The notes beneath the pieces are model-generated. The model saw only the letters and a list, made by a program, of their open reading frames with translations. It did no database searches and was not told where the DNA came from. A stretch of 64,000 nt of DNA, from positions 372,001 through 436,000 of the forward strand of contig NZ_JAPDOK010000003.1 of NCBI RefSeq assembly GCF_026013415.1. Reading direction: 5' to 3'. Every line of letters begins with the position of its first letter. Within the stretch, counting starts at the first letter, position 1. This document shows, piece by piece, positions 54,524-63,373 of the stretch. The DNA comes from Sphingomonas caeni. Lineage in GTDB: Bacteria; Pseudomonadota; Alphaproteobacteria; Sphingomonadales; Sphingomonadaceae. A program made the position numbers and the translations under genes.

Positions 54524-54736
54524 TCAACCCCCGACATCGAAACTATCCAGAATTTTGACCCCCGCCATGAACACCGCGATCGGGCAGAGCATGAACAGCA
54601 TCCACCCGCCGATGCCCGGGAAGCGATCGAGATAATGGACCCCCCGCTCCACCGCCCCGGTGCCAAGCCCGTAGATGACGAGGAAAGCCTCGAACTTGGA
54701 CTTGATCACGAACAGGCGAGAGATGCGGCGGATCAT
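54524..54736 (-). CDS. Small conserved membrane protein, 70 aa
   Basis: Starts Met-Ile-Arg-Arg-Ile-Ser-Arg-Leu-Phe-Val-Ile-Lys-Ser-Lys-Phe-Glu-Ala, then Tyr-Gly-Leu-Gly-Thr-Gly-Ala-Val-Glu-Arg-Gly and a hydrophobic segment (Trp-Met-Leu-Phe-Met-Leu-Cys-Pro-Ile-Ala-Val-Phe). Resembles a short protein frequent in sphingomonads; function unknown. Lies between the kinase-like gene and astB. Confidence 0.7.
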   Translation of the reverse strand: MIRRISRLFVIKSKFEAFLVIYGLGTGAVERGVHYLDRFPGIGGWMLFMLCPIAVFMAGVKILDSFDVGG

Positions 54737-54802
54737 GCGCGAATGTAAAGCAAGCGCCGGGCCAACCCCGGAAAACCGCGATTCCCATGTTAACGCTTAT
54801 GG

Positions 54803-56059
54803 TTACCTGTCAATTAATTCGACAATGCCGAGGGTTTCGAGAAGCGCGCGGCGTGCGGCTTCGATGCGGGCGATGAGCGGGGGATCGGCGATCTCGTCCT
54901 GGCCGATGCGTTCGGGCCAATGCGCCTCGATCACCGCGGCGATCCGGTCGAGCTTGGCGTGGCCGACGAGGAAGCGGGGGTCGATCGTCGCGGGATCGGC
55001 GACGACGCGCAGGCGCAGGCATGCGGGGCCGCCGCCATTGGCCATCGACTGGCGGACATCCACCACTTCCAGCCGGCGGATCGGCCCGTTGCCTGCGACA
55101 TGCGCCTCTAGCCAGCGCCACACGCTGGGCGTCTCGCGAGCTTCCTCGGGCACCACCAGTGCCATTTCCCCGCCCGGGAGCGTCACCAGCTGGGCGTTGA
55201 ACAGATAGGAGGTGATCGCATCGGTCAGGGGCACCTCGGCATCGGGCACCTCGACGATCTCGACTTCGGGGAAGGCGCGGCGGAGATCGGCGTAGAACGC
55301 GCCCTTGTCGGCAAAGGCCAGTTCGTGCGCGAACAGCACCCGCTCGTTCGCGACCGCGACCACGTCATTGTGGAAGGCGCCCGCGGCGATCGCCTCCTCG
55401 GATTGCTGGACGAACAGGGTCCGCGCCGCATCGAGCCGGTGATGCCGCGCGACCGAGGCGCTCGCCTCGCGGTGCTGACGGGCAGGGAAGGGACCGCCCG
55501 ACACGCCATAGACAAACACTTCCACGCCGGGCGCGTCATGCGCGGCGCACAGGCGCATGTGATTGGCGGCGCCTTCGTCGCCGAAGGGGGCGGGGACAGG
55601 CTCGTGCACCGCAAAGGCCGGGTTCGCGAAGGCGAGGCGGAGCTGCGCCAGCGTTTCGGGCCATTCGTGGCTGCGATGCGCCATGGTGACGAGATTGGCG
55701 GGGGAAAGGTGGCAGATGCCGTCTGCGGTATCCGGCGCGGGCGAGACGGTCGCGGCATTGGCTGCCCACATCGCCGAGGCGCTCAGCGCCTGTGCCTGGA
55801 GGTGCGGCTGCGCCTCGGCATAGGTGAGGCCGAGCTGCGCCAGCCAGCGATGATCCGGCCGGGCATGCGGCACCAGGATGCCCTGTGCCAGCCCCAGCGC
55901 GATATTGGCGCGCATCTTGGCGATGCCCTGCAGCGCCGCGGCCCTGGGATAAGCGACGGCCCCGCGGTTTTTCATCGCGGCGAGGTTGCCCGGGCTCAGG
56001 CCCGCATAATTATGGCTGGGGCCGATGATGCCGTCGAAATTGATTTCAACGCGCGACAT
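54803..56059 (-). CDS. astB: N-succinylarginine dihydrolase
   Basis: 418 residues, complete. Opens with Val-Glu-Ile-Asn-Phe-Asp-Gly-Ile-Ile-Gly-Pro-Ser-His-Asn-Tyr-Ala-Gly-Leu-Ser, the AstB signature, and has Ser-Met-Ala-Asn-Gly-Gly-Gly-Pro-Ala-Cys-Leu-Arg with the catalytic cysteine near the C-terminus. Converts N2-succinylarginine to N2-succinylornithine, CO2 and ammonia, step two of arginine catabolism. Overlaps astA by 14 bp. Confidence 0.97.
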   Translation of the reverse strand: MSRVEINFDGIIGPSHNYAGLSPGNLAAMKNRGAVAYPRAAALQGIAKMRANIALGLAQGILVPHARPDHRWLAQLGLTYAEAQPHLQAQALSASAMWAANAATVSPAPDTADGICHLSPANLVTMAHRSHEWPETLAQLRLAFANPAFAVHEPVPAPFGDEGAANHMRLCAAHDAPGVEVFVYGVSGGPFPARQHREASASVARHHRLDAARTLFVQQSEEAIAAGAFHNDVVAVANERVLFAHELAFADKGAFYADLRRAFPEVEIVEVPDAEVPLTDAITSYLFNAQLVTLPGGEMALVVPEEARETPSVWRWLEAHVAGNGPIRRLEVVDVRQSMANGGGPACLRLRVVADPATIDPRFLVGHAKLDRIAAVIEAHWPERIGQDEIADPPLIARIEAARRALLETLGIVELIDR

Positions 56060-57056
56060 GCATTACCTCGTCGCCCACGCCCACGCCCAGGGTTTCGGCG
56101 CAGATCGCATCGATCGCCACGCCGCCCTCGCGTACCGATACGCGCCCCTGCGCGCACAAAAACGCCGCAAGCCGTCCCGTCGAGACTAACGCTGCCTCAC
56201 CGCCATCCTCGATGGCCACCACCGTCGCCGCCGTCGCCTCGCGGATCGCCTTCACTTGGTCGGTGCGCGCGGTCATGGTCGGACCGCCGTCGAAAATGTC
56301 GATATAGTCTTCCCAGGCGAACCCCTCATTCTCGAGCATCCGCATCGCCGCGCGCCCCGAGGGGTGGGGCAGGCCGATCACCTGGCGCGCACTTTCGGGC
56401 AGCATCGAGACATAGATCGGATGGCGCGGCATCAGATCGGCGATGAACTGATAGCCATTGGCGGCGTTGAAGGCATCGGCCTCCTGGAAGTTCATCCCGA
56501 AGAAGCGTCCCGCGATCCCGTCCCAGAAGGGCGATCCGCCGCCCTCGTCGATTACCCCGCGCAGTTCCGCCAGGATGCGGTCGGCGAAGCGCGCGCGGTG
56601 GCGGGCGATGAACAGGTAGCGGCTGCGCGCGAGCAGCATCCCGAGCCCGCCGGCGCGCTCGCCGGGATGGAGGAAGAGGCCGCCGACCTCGCTGCTGCCC
56701 TTCAGGTCGCTCACCATGGTCAGCGTTTCGAGGTGGAAGGTCTTGTCGAGCATCTCGCTGCGCGTCGTCTCGGTGCTGCGCGCGTAGGAATAGAAGGGCA
56801 CGCGCTCGCCGACCGAGGTAAAGATCTGGCAGGTGCCGCGCACCTCGCCCGTCGCGGCGTTTTCGAGCATCAGGACGAACAGCTCTTCCTGATGCGCGTC
56901 CTCCTCGCGGGCAAAGGCGGCGCGGCTGCGGTCGAGCTTGGCGCGCAGCACTTTCTTCTCGGGCTGGAGATTGGTGAAACCCCCGCCGGTTAGCTTTGCC
57001 ATTTCATAGAGATGCTGAAGATCGGTGTCGCGCGCGGCGCGGATGCGGAAGCTCAT
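56046..57056 (-). CDS. astA: Arginine N-succinyltransferase
   Basis: 336 residues from the ATG at 57056; the longer frame upstream is antisense reading. Begins Phe-Arg-Ile-Arg-Ala-Ala-Arg-Asp-Thr-Asp-Leu and has Leu-Thr-Gly-Gly-Gly-Phe-Thr-Asn-Leu and Gly-Leu-Phe-Leu-His-Pro. Transfers succinyl from succinyl-CoA to arginine, the first AST step. Overlaps the preceding M20 gene by 4 bp and astB by 14 bp: one tightly coupled operon. Confidence 0.97.
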   Translation of the reverse strand: MSFRIRAARDTDLQHLYEMAKLTGGGFTNLQPEKKVLRAKLDRSRAAFAREEDAHQEELFVLMLENAATGEVRGTCQIFTSVGERVPFYSYARSTETTRSEMLDKTFHLETLTMVSDLKGSSEVGGLFLHPGERAGGLGMLLARSRYLFIARHRARFADRILAELRGVIDEGGGSPFWDGIAGRFFGMNFQEADAFNAANGYQFIADLMPRHPIYVSMLPESARQVIGLPHPSGRAAMRMLENEGFAWEDYIDIFDGGPTMTARTDQVKAIREATAATVVAIEDGGEAALVSTGRLAAFLCAQGRVSVREGGVAIDAICAETLGVGVGDEVMHVAR

Positions 57057-58261
57057 AACCCGCCCTTCTGCGCGATGCGGAGGATGGTCAAGGCCGAGAG
57101 CGCCGCGCGCTCGGGCAGGCTTTCGGCGATCAGAAACTCGTCCGACGAATGGATCGCGCCGCCGCGCGCACCCATCGTATCGACCACCGGCACCCCGCAC
57201 GCCGCGATATTGTTGCCGTCGCACACGCCCCCGGTCGCCTTCCACGCGATCGGGAGGCCCAGATCGGCGCCGGCCTGCTTGACGAGGTTGAACAGCTTCT
57301 CGGCACCGGCATCGAGCGGCTTGGGCGGCCGGTTGAAGCTGCCATGGAGGTGGATGCGCACATCGTGCTTCACCGCGACCACCGCGATCGCCTGATCGAT
57401 CGCGACCTGCGCCTTCGCGATCGCCTCGGCATCCCTGGGCCGGAAATTGACCCGCAGGATCGCGAGGTCGGGAACGACATTGTTGGGCCCGCCGCCCTCG
57501 ATCCGCGCGGGATTGACCGCGAGCCCCGGCGCGCGCGCCTCGGCGAGCCGCAATGCCAGGTCGGCGGCGGCAACGATGGCGTTGCGCCCCTCCTCGGGAT
57601 TGCGCCCGGCATGCGCGCTCCGGCCGTGCACGACGATCGAGAAATTGCCCGTCCCGCCCCGCGCGCCCGCCAGCGTGCCGTCGGGCAAGGCAGGCTCATA
57701 GGTGAGGGCCGCCGCCTTGCCCTGCGCCGCACCCGCGATCAGCGCCGCGGAGGAGAAGCTGCCCGTCTCCTCGTCCGAATTGATCAGCACCTCATAGCCG
57801 ATCTGCGAGGCGAGCGGGCTCGCCTCCACGGCCTCCAGCGCCGCGAGCATCAGCGACAGTCCGCCCTTCATATCGGCCGCGCCGGGGGCGTTCCACGCCC
57901 CGTCTTCCAGCCAGACGCCCGTCTGGAACGGATGATCGGCGGGATAGACCGTATCCATATGCCCGGTCAGCAGGATCTGCACCGGCGCCTCGGGCCGCAC
58001 CGCGAGATGGAGGTGCTTGCCATGCGCCAGCATCTGCACCTCGCCCGCACCGGTCACCGTCTCCACCGGCGCCGGATCGATCAGCGCCAGATGTCCCGGC
58101 AGCACCGAGAAACTGTCCGCCAGCATCCCGGCCATGGTGCCGAGCCCCGCCAGATTGCGCGTGCCGCTGTTCACCGCGACCCACGCCTCGGTCCGCGCAA
58201 GGATCGGTGCGGTGGTGATGCGGGCGACCGCATCGGCTTCGATCGGGGAAAGCGAGGTCAT
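57053..58261 (-). CDS. M20 family peptidase (glutamate carboxypeptidase/CPG2-like) in the ast operon
   Basis: 402 residues. Dinuclear zinc site: His in Thr-Gly-His-Met-Asp-Thr-Val, Asp in Ala-Ala-Asp-Met-Lys-Gly-Gly, the Glu-Glu pair in Ser-Asp-Glu-Glu-Thr-Gly, and a C-terminal Ile-His-Ser-Ser-Asp-Glu. CPG2-type M20 enzymes remove glutamate from N-acyl compounds. As the first gene of an operon with astA and astB it may do the terminal succinylglutamate hydrolysis normally done by AstE; this is inference. Confidence 0.92.
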   Translation of the reverse strand: MTSLSPIEADAVARITTAPILARTEAWVAVNSGTRNLAGLGTMAGMLADSFSVLPGHLALIDPAPVETVTGAGEVQMLAHGKHLHLAVRPEAPVQILLTGHMDTVYPADHPFQTGVWLEDGAWNAPGAADMKGGLSLMLAALEAVEASPLASQIGYEVLINSDEETGSFSSAALIAGAAQGKAAALTYEPALPDGTLAGARGGTGNFSIVVHGRSAHAGRNPEEGRNAIVAAADLALRLAEARAPGLAVNPARIEGGGPNNVVPDLAILRVNFRPRDAEAIAKAQVAIDQAIAVVAVKHDVRIHLHGSFNRPPKPLDAGAEKLFNLVKQAGADLGLPIAWKATGGVCDGNNIAACGVPVVDTMGARGGAIHSSDEFLIAESLPERAALSALTILRIAQKGGL

Positions 58262-58267
58262 GAAGGG

Positions 58268-58287
58268 GTCGTAACGGGGGTTACGAC
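58268..58287. promoter_or_regulatory. Perfect inverted repeat GTCGTAAC-N4-GTTACGAC before the ast operon
   Basis: Eight-base perfect arms with a GGGG loop, ending 7 bp upstream of the first ATG of the operon and 20 bp after the DUF481 stop. It could be an operator for the ast genes or a hairpin ending the DUF481 transcript; no T-run follows. Confidence 0.5.
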
Positions 58288-58307
58288 TTCCCTCAATCTC
58301 CGCCGCG

Positions 58308-59204
58308 TCAGAAATCCACCACCAAGGCCGCGCGGCTCACCGTGTCGGTGGTCTTGCGGCCCGCGGGCGGCATGCTCTCATATTGGAGCGTATAGGAGAG
58401 CTGCGCCGAAAGCGGCCCGATCAGCCGCGACAGCACCGCCGATTTCGACGTCACCGTGCTGGTCGCGTCCTGCTGGACATAGGCCGATGCGTTCTGGCGG
58501 ATGGTGATCCCCGTCACCGGCTTCCACTCGAAATCGACCGAGCCGCGGATCGCCGGCCTGCTCTCGGTCCGCCCGTCGGTGAAGTCGGTGTAGCGATAGG
58601 CCGGTCCCAGCTCGAGATCGAGCCGCAGCCCCGGCCGCTTGAACGCGCTGTAGCCGATGCCCGAAGAGACCGAGATACGGTCGCGATAGCCGAGGATCCG
58701 GTCGGCCTCGAACTGTGCCGCGCCATACATATAGGCCCGCTCGCCGAACTTCCAGTTGGGCTCGTACGCGGCGACATAGCGCTCGCGGGTCACGACCCCC
58801 CGGCTTTCCTGATAATCGGCCTGGAAGCGCAATTTGTGCCGCCATTCGAGCGCCTCGCGCCGCAGCTCGATCACCGCGGTCAGCCCGATATTGTTGCTGT
58901 TGCCCTGCGTGACATAGGCGCCCAGCTCGGCGCGGCCCTTGACGAGGTCGAACAGTCCCGCCTCGCGGATGCGCTGTTCGTTCTTGCGGCGCCGGTCGGC
59001 GCGCCAGTCCGAGGCGAGCCGGGCGATCTGGTCGGCGGATTCGGGCGCCGCGGCGCGGGCATATTTGACGACGGTGGCGACGTCATTCTCGTTGCCCGAG
59101 GCCATTGCGGCATCGAGCATCGCCTTGATCGGCGGCGGAATCGTGTCCGGATCGCTCGGCGCATTGGCGAGCAACAGCGGGAGGGCGAGGAGCAGCGCGC
59201 GCAT
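58308..59204 (-). CDS. DUF481 family outer membrane protein
   Basis: 298 residues from the ATG at 59204 (an upstream ATG would add eight). Signal peptide, then an N-terminal helical segment of about 80 residues, and a beta barrel (DUF481) ending Ala-Leu-Val-Val-Asp-Phe with C-terminal Phe. YdiY-like salt-induced outer membrane proteins of this type are common in sphingomonads. Function unknown. Confidence 0.88.
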   Translation of the reverse strand: MRALLLALPLLLANAPSDPDTIPPPIKAMLDAAMASGNENDVATVVKYARAAAPESADQIARLASDWRADRRRKNEQRIREAGLFDLVKGRAELGAYVTQGNSNNIGLTAVIELRREALEWRHKLRFQADYQESRGVVTRERYVAAYEPNWKFGERAYMYGAAQFEADRILGYRDRISVSSGIGYSAFKRPGLRLDLELGPAYRYTDFTDGRTESRPAIRGSVDFEWKPVTGITIRQNASAYVQQDATSTVTSKSAVLSRLIGPLSAQLSYTLQYESMPPAGRKTTDTVSRAALVVDF

Positions 59205-59249
59205 GAATGCCGCTGATAACGGTATCAATCGGGCTGGAAAAGGGCCGGG

Positions 59250-59741
59250 TTAGTTCGATTCCGGGGCGAGATGTTCCGCAAAGGCCTCAAGAACGTTCGC
59301 ATAGAGCTCACGCTTGAAGGGGACGATCAGCTCGACCAGGTCGGCGGGATCGGCCCAGCGCCATGCGCGGAATTCGGGTTCGGCGGTGGCGATGTTGACG
59401 TCTTCATCCTCGCCCAGGAAGCGGAACAGGAACCAGCGCTGCCGCTGCCCTCGCCACTTGCCCTTCCAGATCACCCCGATCAGCTCGTCGGGCAGGTCGT
59501 AGAACAGCTCGTCGGGCGCCTCGGCGACCAGCTCGACCAGATCGGCGCGCACCCCGGTCTCTTCCCACAGCTCGCGCACCGCCGCGTCATAGGGCGTCTC
59601 GCCCTTGTCGATCCCGCCCTGCGGCATCTGCCAGGCCTCGAGCGTCGAATCGAGCCGCTGCCCGACAAGGACCTGCCCCTCGCGGTTGACCAGCATCACG
59701 CCGGCGCAGGGGCGATAGGGGAGGGAGGCGTGGTCGGTCAT
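59250..59741 (-). CDS. rppH: RNA pyrophosphohydrolase
   Basis: 163 residues. Nudix box [20 protein letters not shown] (GX5EX7REUXEEXGU) spans about residues 42–64, preceded by Trp-Gln-Met-Pro-Gln-Gly and followed by Gln-Arg-Gln-Arg-Trp-Phe-Leu-Phe, all RppH/NudH features. Removes pyrophosphate from the 5' end of mRNA to start decay. Confidence 0.95.
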   Translation of the reverse strand: MTDHASLPYRPCAGVMLVNREGQVLVGQRLDSTLEAWQMPQGGIDKGETPYDAAVRELWEETGVRADLVELVAEAPDELFYDLPDELIGVIWKGKWRGQRQRWFLFRFLGEDEDVNIATAEPEFRAWRWADPADLVELIVPFKRELYANVLEAFAEHLAPESN

Positions 59742-59760
59742 CGCGGCGCCCTACTCCAAT

Positions 59761-59844
59761 CGTCATCCCGGCGGAAGCCGGGACCCAGGAGTCGCAAGCG
59801 GTGTCCTGCGTGACTCCTGGGTCCCGGCTTTCGCCGGGATGACG
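59761..59844. repeat. Palindromic repeat, CGTCATCCCGGC family, copy 2
   Basis: Arms of about 33 bp (CGTCATCCCGGCGGAAGCC… and complement, with one GGAAG/GAAAG difference) around an 18-bp loop. Same family as the copy upstream of valS; the arms here extend further inward (GGAGTC/GACTCC). Confidence 0.85.
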
Positions 59845-60005
59845 GCCCGTGAAACTACGGGTCCTGGGACAGCCAAGGTGCGCGCCGTGCAAAGCTTGCA
59901 TTGCAACTGCGGTGTTTTTTTCTAGGTTGGGAGTCGCCCGAGGGGGGCGTAGAGGGGCCGCATAACGATAAAACCAAAAGACCCGTGACAGCAGGAACAT
60001 CCTAA

Positions 60006-61949
60006 ATGGCGAGTGCCGTGCATCAGCTGACGCCCGAAGAGGCTTCGGCCAACCCCGTATCTGAAGCTGTGGTCGTTCGATTTGCCGGAGATTCCGGCGA
60101 CGGCATGCAGCTGACCGGGGGCCAATTCACGCTCTCGACCGCGCTGGCCGGAAACGACCTTGCGACCTTCCCCGATTTCCCCGCCGAGATCCGTGCGCCG
60201 CAGGGGACTTTGTTCGGGGTCTCGGCCTTCCAGATCAATTTCGGCTCGACCTCGATCGAGACCGCGGGCGACCAGCCCGACGTGCTCGTCGCGATGAACC
60301 CGGCCGCGCTCAAGACCAATGTCGATGCGCTCAAGCCCGGCGGGCTGATCATCGCCGACACCGGCGAATTCGGCCAGCGCAACCTCGACAAGGCGAAATA
60401 TGCCGCCAACCCGCTCGAGGACGATTCGCTCGGCAAGTGGCAGGTTCTGAAGCTCGATATCTCGGCGCTGACCGTCGAGGCGGTGAAGCCCTTCGGCCTC
60501 GGCAACAAGGAAGCTTTGCGCTGCAAGAATATGTGGACGCTGGGGCTCGCGCTCTGGATGTTCGACCGCGACCGCGCGCCGCTCGTGCAGTGGCTCAAGG
60601 ACAAGTTCGCCAAGAAGCCGGAGCTGGCCGAGGCCAATATCGCCGCGCTCAATGCGGGCCATGCCTATGGCGAGACCGCCGAGTTGGGCGCGCTGGGCAT
60701 CTCGCAGCGCAACGTCGCCGCCGCGCCTTCGGAGCCGGGCTTGTACCGCACCGTCACGGGCGCCGACTCGATCTCGCTGGGCCTGGTCGCCGGGGCGCAG
60801 CTGGCCGGGCTGCCGATGTTCTTCGGCGGCTATCCGATCACGCCGGCCTCGGCGATCCTGCACAGCCTGTCGCGGTACAAGGAATTTGGCGTCACCACCT
60901 TCCAGGCCGAGGACGAGATCGCCGCGATCGCTTCGGCGCTGGGCGCATCATATGCGGGTTCGCTGGGCGTCACCTCGTCATCGGGTCCGGGCATCGCGCT
61001 CAAGGGGGAGGCGATGGGGCTGGCGATCATGACCGAGCTGCCGCTCGTCATCATCAACTCGCAGCGCGGCGGGCCCTCGACCGGCCTGCCGACCAAGACC
61101 GAGCAGTCGGACCTCTATCAAGCGGTCTATGGCCGCAACGGCGACGCGCCGATGCCGGTGATCGCCTCGCGCTCGGCCGCCGATTGCTTCGATGTCGCGA
61201 TCGAGGCGGTGCGGATCGCGACCCAATATATGACACCGGTGATGATCCTGACCGACGGCTATATCGCCAATGCCGCCGAGCCCTGGAAGGTGCCCGACAT
61301 GAGCACCTACAAGCCCTTCCCGGTGACGCATCACACGGCGCTGCCCCCTGAGGGCGAGAAGTTCATGCCCTATGCGCGCGACGAAAAGCTCGCGCGCCCC
61401 TGGGTCAAGCCGGGCACCCCGGGCCTGCTCCACCGCATCGGCGGGATCGAGAAGGCGCTCAATTCGGGCAATATCGATTATTCGCCGGGCAACCACCAGG
61501 CGATGACCGATATCCGCCGTGACAAGGTGGCGAATATCGATGTGCCCGATCAGGTGGTCGAAGCAGGTCAGGCGGGCGGCAAGCTCGTCGTGGTCGGCTG
61601 GGGCTCGACCTATGGCCCGATCACCACCGCGGTTCGCCGCGCGCGTGCGAAGGGCGTGGATGTCAGCCACATCCATATCCGCCACATCTGGCCGCTCCCG
61701 AAAAACCTGGGCGATATTCTGAGGAGTTACGAGCACATCCTCGTACCCGAAATGAACACCGGCCAGCTCAAGACGGTGCTGCGCGACCAGTTCCTGGTGA
61801 ACGCGGTCCCGCTCAACAAGATCAGCGGCCAGCCCTTCACCATCGCCGAGATCGAAGCCGCGATCACGCGCCACCTCGGCAGTGACAAGGCCGAGGAACT
61901 CGGCCCCGACGATAGCCAGCTGCCCAGCCCGGAGGCGGTGAACCCATGA
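60006..61949 (+). CDS. korA: 2-oxoglutarate:ferredoxin oxidoreductase, alpha (gamma-alpha fused) subunit
   Basis: 647 residues. Residues about 15–190 are the gamma domain (Val-Arg-Phe-Ala-Gly-Asp-Ser-Gly-Asp-Gly-Met-Gln), followed by the pyrimidine-binding alpha domain (Gly-Tyr-Pro-Ile-Thr-Pro-Ala-Ser, Ser-Ser-Ser-Gly-Pro-Gly) and domain III. Works with KorB to oxidatively decarboxylate 2-oxoglutarate to succinyl-CoA, reducing ferredoxin. Upstream DNA carries the palindromic repeat and an AT-rich stretch. Confidence 0.95.
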   Translation: MASAVHQLTPEEASANPVSEAVVVRFAGDSGDGMQLTGGQFTLSTALAGNDLATFPDFPAEIRAPQGTLFGVSAFQINFGSTSIETAGDQPDVLVAMNPAALKTNVDALKPGGLIIADTGEFGQRNLDKAKYAANPLEDDSLGKWQVLKLDISALTVEAVKPFGLGNKEALRCKNMWTLGLALWMFDRDRAPLVQWLKDKFAKKPELAEANIAALNAGHAYGETAELGALGISQRNVAAAPSEPGLYRTVTGADSISLGLVAGAQLAGLPMFFGGYPITPASAILHSLSRYKEFGVTTFQAEDEIAAIASALGASYAGSLGVTSSSGPGIALKGEAMGLAIMTELPLVIINSQRGGPSTGLPTKTEQSDLYQAVYGRNGDAPMPVIASRSAADCFDVAIEAVRIATQYMTPVMILTDGYIANAAEPWKVPDMSTYKPFPVTHHTALPPEGEKFMPYARDEKLARPWVKPGTPGLLHRIGGIEKALNSGNIDYSPGNHQAMTDIRRDKVANIDVPDQVVEAGQAGGKLVVVGWGSTYGPITTAVRRARAKGVDVSHIHIRHIWPLPKNLGDILRSYEHILVPEMNTGQLKTVLRDQFLVNAVPLNKISGQPFTIAEIEAAITRHLGSDKAEELGPDDSQLPSPEAVNP

Positions 61950-61961
61950 TGCGCGACCCCC

Positions 61962-61979
61962 TAACTTTCGTAACTTTCG
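61962..61979 (+). repeat. Tandem 9-bp repeat between korA and korB
   Basis: TAACTTTCG occurs twice in a row in the 40-bp spacer. Likely replication slippage; no function evident. Confidence 0.6.
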
Positions 61980-61989
61980 AGGCCCGGCC

Positions 61990-63018
61990 ATGAACGAGAT
62001 GACGACGGTCCGCCCGAGCACGCCCAGGGATTGGGAAACCGATCAGGAGGTCCGCTGGTGCCCGGGCTGCGGCGACTATGCGATCCTCAAGGCGGTGCAG
62101 CGCACCATGCCCGAAATCGGCGGGACGCCGGAGAATACGGTGTTCGTCAGCGGCATCGGCTGCTCGTCGCGCTTCCCCTATTATATGGAGACCTATGGCT
62201 TCCACACGATCCACGGCCGCGCGCCGGCGGTGGCGACGGGGGTCAAGCTGGCGAACCCGGAGCTCGATGTGTGGATCATCACCGGCGACGGCGACGCGCT
62301 GTCGATCGGCGGCAACCACACGATGCATCTGCTGCGCCGGAACCTGAACTGCCAGGTGCTGCTGTTCAACAACGAGATTTATGGCCTCACCAAGGGGCAA
62401 TACTCGCCGACCAGCCGCGAGGGCACGCGTTCGCCCTCGACGCCGTTCGGCTCGGTCGATCACCCCGTCAAGCCCTGTGCCTTCGCGCTCGGGAGCGGTG
62501 CGCGCTTCGTCGCGCGCGGGATCGATGTGAACAAGAACCTGCCGAGCGTCCTCAAGGCCGCGCACGCGCACCAGGGGGCGGCGTTCGTCGAGATCTTCCA
62601 GAACTGCATCGTTTATAATGACGAGGTGTTCGAGCCCTTTACCGCCAAGCCCAACGCCCTCGCTAACCAGCTCTGGTGCGAGGAAGGCCAGCCCCTGCTG
62701 TTCGCGGGCGGCACCAAGGGGCTCGCGCTCGACATGGAGCGGCTGACCCTCAAGGTGATCGACGTGGTCGATGGCGACGTCTCGGGGGTGATCGTCCACA
62801 ATGTGAAGAACCGCGCGATCGCGCACATGCTGGTCGAAATGCCGTTTGGGCCCTTCCCGATGGCGCTCGGCGTGCTCTACGACGATCCCGCCCCGACCTT
62901 CGAAAGCGCGGTGGTCGCGCAGAACAAGGCGGCGAGCGAGGGCAAGACCCCCGATCTGCAGAAGCTGGTCGCCAAGGGGCAGACCTGGATGGTGGACAAG
63001 CAGCCCCGGGTGGAGTGA
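61990..63018 (+). CDS. korB: 2-oxoglutarate:ferredoxin oxidoreductase, beta subunit
   Basis: 342 residues with the thiamine-diphosphate motif Thr-Gly-Asp-Gly-Asp-Ala-Leu-Ser-Ile-Gly-Gly-Asn-His and cysteines for a [4Fe-4S] cluster in Trp-Cys-Pro-Gly-Cys-Gly-Asp and Gly-Ile-Gly-Cys-Ser-Ser-Arg, with a further Cys in Val-Lys-Pro-Cys. Supplies the TPP and Fe-S cofactors for KorA. Separated from korA by 40 bp. Confidence 0.95.
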   Translation: MNEMTTVRPSTPRDWETDQEVRWCPGCGDYAILKAVQRTMPEIGGTPENTVFVSGIGCSSRFPYYMETYGFHTIHGRAPAVATGVKLANPELDVWIITGDGDALSIGGNHTMHLLRRNLNCQVLLFNNEIYGLTKGQYSPTSREGTRSPSTPFGSVDHPVKPCAFALGSGARFVARGIDVNKNLPSVLKAAHAHQGAAFVEIFQNCIVYNDEVFEPFTAKPNALANQLWCEEGQPLLFAGGTKGLALDMERLTLKVIDVVDGDVSGVIVHNVKNRAIAHMLVEMPFGPFPMALGVLYDDPAPTFESAVVAQNKAASEGKTPDLQKLVAKGQTWMVDKQPRVE

Positions 63019-63054
63019 AACTGCAGCGCCGATGGGCTTGGGGAGATTTGCCGC

Positions 63055-63288
63055 ATGAAATGGCTGCTGATCCTGGTGATCTACGCCGCGCCGGACGATG
63101 CCGTGAATTGGAACGGCCCCTGGACGTTCGGGATGACCCATCTGGTCGAGACGCCGTTCGACTCGGAGGCGGCGTGCCGGAAGGCCGCCACCTACGCGAT
63201 CGACAAGCTCCATGAGGGAATGAGGGCGCCGATCCGCTATCGCTGCGTTGCGGTGGAAGACGGGCTCCCGAAGGATGCCCCGCGCTAG
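63055..63288 (+). CDS. Hypothetical protein, 77 aa
   Basis: Hydrophobic start (Met-Lys-Trp-Leu-Leu-Ile-Leu-Val-Ile-Tyr-Ala-Ala) may be a short signal peptide or anchor. A Cys pair (Glu-Ala-Ala-Cys-Arg-Lys and Tyr-Arg-Cys-Val-Ala-Val) and an Asp-Ser-Glu-Ala-Ala-Cys-x-x-Ala motif resemble small periplasmic proteins of sphingomonads. 36 bp after korB. Function unknown. Confidence 0.68.
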   Translation: MKWLLILVIYAAPDDAVNWNGPWTFGMTHLVETPFDSEAACRKAATYAIDKLHEGMRAPIRYRCVAVEDGLPKDAPR

Positions 63289-63373
63289 GGTGCAACCCCG
63301 TTCGCCTACGGGAGATCGGCCAGGCCGAGATTCGCGCTTGCTCCCGTTGCGCCAAGGTGCATGACGTTCCGCA

